Positions 7,231 through 13,698 of a stretch of 15,810 nucleotides of DNA are shown here, piece by piece. The translations under genes were made by a program, and so were the position numbers. Location: positions 1 to 15,810 of the forward strand of contig JAHLWV010000025.1 in the NCBI GenBank assembly GCA_019057735.1. The letters are read 5' to 3'. Numbering within the stretch: the first letter of the stretch is position 1; every line of letters begins with the position of its first letter. The notes below the pieces were generated by a model, which was not told where the DNA came from, did no database searches, and was given only the letters and a program-made list of their open reading frames with translations. The DNA is from Promethearchaeota archaeon (GTDB lineage Archaea; Asgardarchaeota; Lokiarchaeia; Sigynarchaeales; SOKP01).

Positions 7231-10200
7231 TTAACCTTCTCTTAATTTATTTAGGATTTCGCAAATAATTATATCTTGCGACATTTCACATCTAATTTTA
7301 AGCAATGCTATTACTCTCTTTTTTATTTTTTCATCTGCATATCTAACTGTTCGCCCCAATATAATTGCTATTGATTGTTGTGTTTCTATGGTGGATTCAT
7401 CGCTTAAATTTTTTAATAATTTCGAGAGCATTTTAGTTATACCCATTTCCTGGATGATTTTCACCATTACATCTACGGTCGTTGCTCTAACATCTTCTAC
7501 TTCGTCTCCTAACAATGATAAAATATTCTGAAAAACTTTATCTATCTCCAAAAAGCTATAAATATTTAATAAATTAGCTGCTCCTTCTCTAACCTTTGGG
7601 TCCTCGTTCGATAAATTTTCCAAAACTTTTACAAAGGGGATTTCAGATTCGGAAATTTCTTTTATTGTTGAAAGAATTTTCATTGATGATCGCCGGACCC
7701 AACTTTTGTCGTCATCCATTAACGTTACTAAATTCTTTATAATTACTTCCTTGTCTTCAATAAAAGGGATTAATTTTCCTAAACTTGCAACTGTAGCATC
7801 ACGTACGATCCATTCTTCGTCAATTAAAGCCTGATTAATTAGAGCATTAACAGTAGCCAGCGGCATTGTTTTTCCAATATAACCTAAAATTTTCACACTT
7901 GTTTCTCTAATGAATGAATCGAAATCTTTTAAATATTCTAAAACGAGAGGAATAGGTATAATATCCGGTATATTTTTTGATATTTCCAATATAGATTTAG
8001 TTAAAACAATTCTGACGGATATATCTTGTTCAGGAAGTAATTGTAACAATTCTGTTATTACAGATTTTAATGCTAGGGGTTTTGTTTTTGAAATTTTTGA
8101 AAAAAAGTGAGCAGTTTCTTTCTTTAGAACAATCTCATTTTCATTTTTAATTATTTCTAATATCGAATTAAGAGCTATTAAATCAATGAAATCGTCTATT
8201 AACCCATCCAGCGAAGAGATGATATTAATTTTTGTTTCAAGATCTTCCGAATTCAACTGATCAATTAGTTTTGGGATTACTTCGTTAGGATATTTTCTGC
8301 ATATCTTAATAATCGTTTGGGAAATAATACCTTTAGATATAAATTTTGTTTCATCTTTAATTCTGATTAATTTATCTAAAATTAGAGTTGGGTTTTTCTT
8401 AAAGTTCTTAACTATAATATCTGAAATTACTTTTTTTAACTCGGGATTGTTGAATTTTATGAATATTAATAAGGTTGTTAATATCTTTTCAGGATTACTT
8501 TGCCATATTATCCCTAATAGAGAAACAATACTATTTAACGAATCTAAATTTTCAGTATCAATTTGACTAATAATTTTTTCTAGATCGATGGACTTCGGTT
8601 CTTCAGCATAATATTTTTCTAGAGCTGAGACTGATGATTCCCTTACACTTTCATCTGAATAGAGTAACCCTTCATAGAAAGATGAGATGGGAATAGAATT
8701 CTTCTTAAAGTTCCCTATTTTAGAAAGCACATCAAATATAGAAGCACGTACCTTACTATTAGTATCATGCATCAAGGGAATTAATGTTTTAACAATATTG
8801 GAATCAAGTTTTTCTATATTAAGATTTTTCAAGTTTCGAATTGCCGCAGCTCTAATGTTTTGATTGGGGTGATTAATTTTACTTAGTAAGATTTCAGGTT
8901 TTACACTCAACTGTGTCTCTGATAGCAAATTAAGAATTTCAATTTGAACGAGACTATTTGGATCGTTTAGTAATTTCATTAAATTTATATCTTGAACTGA
9001 ATCTTTTCCAATGTTGATTAATTTGGTTAACATTTTTAACCCTATCAGTTTCATCCTCCACTCAGAATCGGATATTAAGTTTTTTATGATTTTTATAGGT
9101 AATTTTTTTATTAACGAGTCTTCAGCGTGAAGAATTAATTCAGCAATAGGGATGCTTTTATCATAATTCGGTGATATGAGAGCTTCTTCGATCCATGGCA
9201 TAATTACCTCAGAGGCATCTTTCTCCAGTTTTTTTAATATTTGAACAGAAATTCTTCTTGAATTCGGATTTGAATCGCAGATTGCATCCAATAAGGAATT
9301 TTTAAACTCCCAATCGTCCAGAGAAATTTCTGATTTTAAAGGAATTCGTTCGAACATCATTAAAAGTGTCTTCTCTGCATGATCCCTAAGTATGGGATCA
9401 GAACTTTTTATGAAATTAAATAAAGGTATAGCATCAAATGTTTGACCGTATTCTATAATCTTAGAATATTTAAGATTTTGAGTAAAAGTATTAGTTTTTG
9501 ACAAGAGATAATATGTAGTAAATGTAAGCATAAAAATTTCTTCTATTATAGCTGCCCAAGCAAACATAACAGAATTAGGAATAAGTTCCGCTGAAAGATT
9601 CCAAAAATTAAAAGTTTCCGTTAATTTATCCATGTTAACTATTAAGAAATTTACTAGCACATTAATTCCAATAGCTGCCATTAAATAAGCGGCGAAATAA
9701 ATATCGATGCCACGATATTTAATTTTACGACCCCAAAATCGCGTAAAATAGCCTATAATGCCAAATAAAAGAGTTACGAAAACAAAATAAGTAGTCATCG
9801 TAGAAAATGCCAGTGATCCTGAAAAAAAGTAAATTATTGTCTGAATTAATGAAATCCATGCCCATATAAACACGAATATCATTAAACCCAACATGATGTA
9901 TGGTTTTGGATTTGAAATAAATTGTTTCATACCTCTTTTGCTATCCTCGAAATTTAAAAATATGGACCTTTTAATGTCAGGAATGTGATAGTATTCGTTG
10001 GAAATCCCTGCGATGTATCCCTTAGATCCATAAAAAGTAAGAATCATCAAAGGGTAAACAAGTAACCAGGAAATCCATATCATTAAAAATGGCAAGCCTG
10101 TAAAAGACAACAATAGAGGAGGTATGATGAATAAAATATATAAGAGAACTGCCATTAACACAGAAATTACCTTACTTTTAGAAAAATTGATAATTTTATT

Positions 10201-10587
10201 ACTTATAAATTTGTGAAACGGAGTGAGTCCTTCGTCTAATTCAGAACTTAAAGCAATGAAAAGGAAATCAATCAACGGATAGAGCGATATATATCCAATG
10301 CAAAAAACAAAGGGAATTAACAACGCAAGAGGGTTGATTTTGGGGGGAGTTATGGTGCTATTTTGCCAAAATTCGGGAGTTTTTACAGCAAAAATGAATG
10401 CCATTGCAATAACGATCATCACACCTGCGCCGAAGATAAGCCCATATATTAAACACTGAAGGCGATCTCTAAGATTAAATTCTCCCTTTTTGACCAAAGC
10501 GACTTGTTTATAGATTATGAAGAATCCAACTGCGAATAAAAATAAAAAAATTATAAAAAGAATAAGTTCAATAAGCAAATTATTCAC
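7231..10587 (-). CDS. Large polytopic membrane protein with C-terminal HEAT repeats
   Basis: 1118 residues; I do not recognise a named family. Residues 1-365 contain about nine hydrophobic segments, roughly 4-26, 46-68, 86-113, 140-160, 164-186, 230-257, 262-285, 295-318 and 337-362. They are joined by short charged loops. From about 380 to the end there are about twenty alpha-helical repeats of 30-40 residues with the HEAT pattern: D/N-x-x-V-R at the helix turn, then A/S-x-x-x-L. Examples are NIRAAAIRNL, SKVRASIFDVL, WIVRDATVASLGKL, PKVREGAANLL and EDVRATTVDVM. HEAT solenoids are scaffolds for protein or nucleic acid binding, so this looks like a membrane-anchored scaffold with a soluble, probably cytosolic, superhelix. 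The start is GTG at 10587 without a visible SD; GAAATATAA at 10621-10629 is a possible TATA box. It lies divergent from the GINS-like gene and upstream of mcm. No enzymatic motif was found. Confidence 0.85.
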   Translation of the reverse strand: MNNLLIELILFIIFLFLFAVGFFIIYKQVALVKKGEFNLRDRLQCLIYGLIFGAGVMIVIAMAFIFAVKTPEFWQNSTITPPKINPLALLIPFVFCIGYISLYPLIDFLFIALSSELDEGLTPFHKFISNKIINFSKSKVISVLMAVLLYILFIIPPLLLSFTGLPFLMIWISWLLVYPLMILTFYGSKGYIAGISNEYYHIPDIKRSIFLNFEDSKRGMKQFISNPKPYIMLGLMIFVFIWAWISLIQTIIYFFSGSLAFSTMTTYFVFVTLLFGIIGYFTRFWGRKIKYRGIDIYFAAYLMAAIGINVLVNFLIVNMDKLTETFNFWNLSAELIPNSVMFAWAAIIEEIFMLTFTTYYLLSKTNTFTQNLKYSKIIEYGQTFDAIPLFNFIKSSDPILRDHAEKTLLMMFERIPLKSEISLDDWEFKNSLLDAICDSNPNSRRISVQILKKLEKDASEVIMPWIEEALISPNYDKSIPIAELILHAEDSLIKKLPIKIIKNLISDSEWRMKLIGLKMLTKLINIGKDSVQDINLMKLLNDPNSLVQIEILNLLSETQLSVKPEILLSKINHPNQNIRAAAIRNLKNLNIEKLDSNIVKTLIPLMHDTNSKVRASIFDVLSKIGNFKKNSIPISSFYEGLLYSDESVRESSVSALEKYYAEEPKSIDLEKIISQIDTENLDSLNSIVSLLGIIWQSNPEKILTTLLIFIKFNNPELKKVISDIIVKNFKKNPTLILDKLIRIKDETKFISKGIISQTIIKICRKYPNEVIPKLIDQLNSEDLETKINIISSLDGLIDDFIDLIALNSILEIIKNENEIVLKKETAHFFSKISKTKPLALKSVITELLQLLPEQDISVRIVLTKSILEISKNIPDIIPIPLVLEYLKDFDSFIRETSVKILGYIGKTMPLATVNALINQALIDEEWIVRDATVASLGKLIPFIEDKEVIIKNLVTLMDDDKSWVRRSSMKILSTIKEISESEIPFVKVLENLSNEDPKVREGAANLLNIYSFLEIDKVFQNILSLLGDEVEDVRATTVDVMVKIIQEMGITKMLSKLLKNLSDESTIETQQSIAIILGRTVRYADEKIKKRVIALLKIRCEMSQDIIICEILNKLREG

Positions 10588-10700
10588 GATATTTTTTGAA
10601 ATATTAATATTTTAATACATTTATATTTCTGTAGCTTAAGATAAGTTTAGTACAATAAAGAATTGAATACTATTAAATATTAAATAAAGCGTGTTTTAAG
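10588..10700. promoter_or_regulatory. Divergent promoter region, HEAT membrane protein / GINS-like gene
   Basis: 113 bp of very AT-rich sequence. On the plus strand, ATTAAATATTAAATAA (about 10672-10687) is centred some 20-30 bp before the TTG at 10701, and there is no SD, which suggests a leaderless GINS-like mRNA. On the minus strand, AGAAATATAA (10621-10630) is centred about 38 bp before the GTG at 10587. Because base composition alone yields such runs, these are candidates only. Confidence 0.35.
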
Positions 10701-11261
10701 TTGGAAAAAATTGTAGTAAAACTAGAGGATTCTTTAAATCGTGTAAATTTTATTTTCAAAAACGAAAAAATCACTACCGAATGTATAGATGATTACAATC
10801 GTTTTTCCATACTAGGAAGCAATTTTGGCCCTTTTGAGAAAGGTGAAAAATACAACCTACCCTTTTTTGTTGCACTCCCTCTCATAAAAAATAACATCCT
10901 TAAGATTGCATTAAACGAAAAATGCGATAATGTTGATGTCCAAAGATATGCCATAAGCGAACGAGATAATCAGATGCTTTTACAAAGAGATCACTTATAT
11001 TTCTTAAACAAAATTAAGGAGTTTAAGTTTTTCATCGAAAAAGAGGTAGAAGAAAAGAACAAACCAAAAATAAATTCGGATTTGTTCACTTCATATTCAA
11101 CAAACATTGTGGATAGCCGGCTTTTAAAATTGTTAAAATTAGCTAAATCTAATCTATCTGTAGAAGATGAGAGGAGATTAACAACTTCTGAAATGATCCT
11201 GTTTAACAAGTTGTCTGAGTTAATAAAAGGTTGGAGAACATTTTTTTTAAATAATAAATAG
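10701..11261 (+). CDS. Probable GINS complex subunit, Psf2/Psf3 type (Gins23-like)
   Basis: 186 residues, the size of archaeal GINS subunits. The N-terminal about 75 residues look like the small GINS B domain. They contain SILGSNFGPFEKGEKYNLP (36-54) followed by FFVALPLIKNNILKI, which fits the G-x-F/L-GPF-x-G...P-x-W/F-x-A-x-x-L pattern I know from Psf2/Psf3/Gins23. The rest is predicted all-helical like the A domain. B-before-A order is that of Gins23 rather than Gins51. GINS bridges MCM and Cdc45/RecJ in the archaeal CMG helicase, and mcm lies 3.6 kb away, which agrees. The start is TTG at 10701: the frame upstream reaches a stop at 10674 with no ATG or GTG. It is convergent with the phosphoribosyltransferase gene (13 bp gap). 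A profile search would settle the family. Confidence 0.7.
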   Translation: MEKIVVKLEDSLNRVNFIFKNEKITTECIDDYNRFSILGSNFGPFEKGEKYNLPFFVALPLIKNNILKIALNEKCDNVDVQRYAISERDNQMLLQRDHLYFLNKIKEFKFFIEKEVEEKNKPKINSDLFTSYSTNIVDSRLLKLLKLAKSNLSVEDERRLTTSEMILFNKLSELIKGWRTFFLNNK

Positions 11262-11274
11262 GCACTATATAATT

Positions 11275-11949
11275 TTAGAATTTGATCTCCTTTTTTCCAT
11301 ATTTTTTAAAGTAATTTTCAATATGGGTAGTGACTGTTGGGTTTAGCTTTAATTTCGGTAATATATCAATTGCATCGCTCATTGAATAATATTTTACTCC
11401 TTTATTTTTGAGGGCTTCTTCTACAGTAAATCCATCGTCTCTAATCTCATTTCGATTCGTTAAACCAATAGCAGCAATAATATTCACATTAATTTTCTTT
11501 AATTCATCAATTGTGTTAAGCAGTGAACTTCCGGTAGTAGATGTGTCTTCAAGTAATATTACATTTCCTTTTGGAACTCCAAGAAAAAACTTGTCCTTTA
11601 AATCACCATGTTCCTTTGGTTTTCCCCGTCCCATCGATAGTGTATACATCCCTGATTTAATCTTTTTATCCATGAATGCCCATTTATATTGTGTTATCAG
11701 ACCTATCTTGGTTGCACCCTCTGGGACACCATAAAAGCAATCTGGTTTAAGATTTAAATGCCTTACGAACAATAAAAGATAATCACTAACCGTATTTAAT
11801 AAAAAAACATCCTCTGCAACTGTTCTCCAATTTACATACCAGTACGATTTACGACCTGATTTTAGCGTTATTGGTTCATCAAAAAATCCAATTACTCTAT
11901 TTTTAATAATAAAATTATAAAAATTTTTCTTTTCTAATTCCCAACTCAT
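11275..11949 (-). CDS. Orotate phosphoribosyltransferase-like protein
   Basis: Type I phosphoribosyltransferase, most like orotate phosphoribosyltransferase (PyrE: orotate + PRPP to OMP + PPi, de novo pyrimidine synthesis). It is about 224 residues from the ATG at 11949; a TTG at 11958, two nt past the preceding stop codon, would add three. Motifs, in TTG numbering, are the N-terminal LKSGRKS (32-38) followed by Y-x-N-x-R, the catalytic-loop pattern RGKPKEHGD (111-119; Arg, two Lys and His as in OPRT), and the PRPP-binding motif ILLEDTSTTGSS (134-145). The Glu-Asp pair of the PRPP motif is conserved, although TTGSS replaces the common TTGGS. The C-terminal about 45 residues are not distinctive. 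It is the last gene of the TopVI operon, whose preceding gene ends 10 nt before the ATG. It could be an OPRT paralogue acting on another base. Confidence 0.85.
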   Translation of the reverse strand: MSWELEKKNFYNFIIKNRVIGFFDEPITLKSGRKSYWYVNWRTVAEDVFLLNTVSDYLLLFVRHLNLKPDCFYGVPEGATKIGLITQYKWAFMDKKIKSGMYTLSMGRGKPKEHGDLKDKFFLGVPKGNVILLEDTSTTGSSLLNTIDELKKINVNIIAAIGLTNRNEIRDDGFTVEEALKNKGVKYYSMSDAIDILPKLKLNPTVTTHIENYFKKYGKKEIKF

Positions 11950-11959
11950 CTTATTCAAC

Positions 11960-12478
11960 TTATTCTTTTAAAACTAAATATTCTTTCCGGGCCTGTGCGT
12001 ATTCTTCTCCACTAAGATTACCAGCTAAGAACAATTTTTCTTTTTCCTGCATTATTTTTCTTTTTTCAGCTAAATCCTTCTTTCTTTCCGCTTTCTTAAA
12101 TTTATCGATTATTGAATTGCTAAGGTTTTTTACTTCCTTATTATTCTTTTTTACTAATTTTTCTACATAGGGCTTTATTGGTTTAACCATTTCGATATTT
12201 TTTTTGGCTAATTCCTCAATTCTAACCAAAGCTTTATTTACTTCTTCGACATTATCTCCATCAAGGACCTCAATTAAACCGGGAATTGCAACATCAGTAA
12301 GGACTTCATCAAGATATTTCTCTATTTCTTTTTTAAGTTTTGGATCGTTATATGATTTTAGTTGATTATTGCGGATGTATTCAATAAAAATAAGTGGTAG
12401 TTCAATTGACCATTCTTTCATCTTTTCCTTATCGATGAGTTGTACAATTCCCCCATCTTTTTTATAAAAAATTTTCAA
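11960..12478 (-). CDS. Hypothetical helical protein with HEAT-like and SHOCT-like parts
   Basis: 172 residues, highly charged, no recognised full-length family. About 60-130 forms helical pairs resembling two HEAT/ARM repeats (AIPGLIEVLDGDNVEEVNKA and the following PIKPYVEKL region). About 125-148 is a basic helix likely to be coiled coil. The C-terminus, KLFLAGNLSGEEYAQARKEY (149-168), fits the short SHOCT pattern (L-x-x-x-G-x-I/L-[ST]-x-E-E-Y/F). There is no signal peptide or membrane segment. The start is TTG at 12478, supported by AGGTGA seven nt upstream. It lies 16 nt after the TopVI A stop and 1 nt before the earliest possible start of the phosphoribosyltransferase, so it is firmly in the operon. 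A role as a TopVI partner is only a guess from position. Confidence 0.75.
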   Translation of the reverse strand: MKIFYKKDGGIVQLIDKEKMKEWSIELPLIFIEYIRNNQLKSYNDPKLKKEIEKYLDEVLTDVAIPGLIEVLDGDNVEEVNKALVRIEELAKKNIEMVKPIKPYVEKLVKKNNKEVKNLSNSIIDKFKKAERKKDLAEKRKIMQEKEKLFLAGNLSGEEYAQARKEYLVLKE

Positions 12479-12485
12479 TCGTTTT

Positions 12486-12491
12486 TCACCT
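12486..12491 (-). promoter_or_regulatory. Shine-Dalgarno supporting a TTG start
   Basis: AGGTGA on the minus strand, 7 nt before TTG 12478, within the 16-nt gap after the topoisomerase VI A stop. No ATG or GTG nearby is better placed, so the TTG start of the 172-residue protein is well supported. Confidence 0.6.
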
Positions 12492-12494
12492 ATG

Positions 12495-13688
12495 TTATAT
12501 CCAATCTCCAGTCGAAAGTTTTTCAGGGATATATTGATCTGTTAAAAATTCAAATCCAAAAGTCGAGAGAGCTTGAATTTCCGCTTTTACTTTTAATTTT
12601 AGAGCTAATTTAAGGTCAGTTTCCCAAGCTTTATTTTTTTTGACAAAATCTTCGTTTAACATCTCTTTAGTCCTCTTTATGTCTGTTTGATTCATAGGAA
12701 TTGTACAATCGTTGGGAATTTTATATTTTTCCAAATCCCTAGTAAGTACACCTAAGAGTTTTATATCGGGAGTTGCTAAAAAAGGTGATTCATAACTTAA
12801 TCGTTTAGAGCCTCGTAAGTAAACTGAATGAATGTAATGTCCATACGGGTCGCTATCAACTAAAGTGAAAACAGGCAACTGAAGCTCCTTACTAATCCTT
12901 CTTAAAAACATACGTGTAGCAATATCCGCAGCACCCTTTGCTGTTAATATTATACAGGGATATTTTCTCCAAAATCTAGCTTCTGATAATCTTATCATTG
13001 CCGCGTCTTTTTCTAGAACTAAAATAAATTCTGCATCTGATTCAAGTATTTCAATATTATCAAGCATTGGACTAATCGTCCAACCTCCGCTTCCTAATCC
13101 TTCCAAATCAATTATATCATTCCTATCTCTAATTCTAAGGCGTCCAATGCATGATCCCTTAGCCGAGGCTACAATATGTGTTGAATTTCTAGTCGTATAT
13201 AACATTGTAGCGACATCCTCAATACATTTATCACTATTCTTCTGATCTCCAAATAACTGAACTGATGAGTAAAATATTTCTCTTTTTGTAGCATGCATAT
13301 CCTTAAGTAAAAGTTCATTGACTTTCTCAAGTACTTTCATTAATCTTGTCATGTCAGCAACACTACCGAGAGAATGGAACTGTTTTTCCATGATTTGCTG
13401 TCCTAATAGCAGTAAATCATTCTCTTCGTCCCAGATAATATTTGCACTCGCTCTCGAAGGTAATTTAATAGAGGGTCTTCCGTTTTCATAAATCATGTCT
13501 ATTAAGGAATCCGTTAATTTGTAGATACGTTCTAAGGTTTGCTGTCTATTTAAATTGTCAATTTGAACTGTATTTTCCGGTAGTTTCACTACTTTTTTCT
13601 TTTCTTCTATACTTTTTTTCAAATATTCTTGAAAAAGCTTTTTGGCTGCTTCCATATTCCATTTTTTACTTTCAGTTTTACTCGACAT
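12495..13688 (-). CDS. top6A: DNA topoisomerase VI subunit A (Spo11 family)
   Basis: The DNA-cleaving subunit of the type IIB topoisomerase, which makes transient double-strand breaks through a 5'-phosphotyrosyl link. It has about 397 residues from the ATG at 13688 (GTGAT 4 nt upstream); a GTG at 13697, just after the B subunit stop, is an alternative. In ATG numbering, the winged-helix CAP domain carries TKREIFYSS with catalytic Tyr140. The Toprim domain has the metal-binding Glu226 in LVLEKDA and the D-x-D pair D278/D280 in DSDPYG. The C-terminus, KAEIQALSTFGFEFLTDQYI followed by PEKL and GDWI, is the conserved family tail. All catalytic residues are present. It lies directly downstream of the B subunit, the normal archaeal arrangement, and works as an A2B2 heterotetramer. 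The sequence around the catalytic Tyr resembles eukaryotic Spo11. Confidence 0.97.
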   Translation of the reverse strand: MSSKTESKKWNMEAAKKLFQEYLKKSIEEKKKVVKLPENTVQIDNLNRQQTLERIYKLTDSLIDMIYENGRPSIKLPSRASANIIWDEENDLLLLGQQIMEKQFHSLGSVADMTRLMKVLEKVNELLLKDMHATKREIFYSSVQLFGDQKNSDKCIEDVATMLYTTRNSTHIVASAKGSCIGRLRIRDRNDIIDLEGLGSGGWTISPMLDNIEILESDAEFILVLEKDAAMIRLSEARFWRKYPCIILTAKGAADIATRMFLRRISKELQLPVFTLVDSDPYGHYIHSVYLRGSKRLSYESPFLATPDIKLLGVLTRDLEKYKIPNDCTIPMNQTDIKRTKEMLNEDFVKKNKAWETDLKLALKLKVKAEIQALSTFGFEFLTDQYIPEKLSTGDWI

Positions 13689-13698
13689 TATTATCACA

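Noticed and set aside
9538..9543. Glu-Glu pair inside the last membrane segment of the HEAT protein, resembling a CPBP intramembrane protease motif
   Set aside because: The Arg of the EExxxR motif and the downstream His motifs are missing, so no protease call is justified.
11408..11734. Plus-strand open frame of 108 codons
   Set aside because: Entirely antisense to the phosphoribosyltransferase, which has clear motifs; no promoter, SD or recognisable product.
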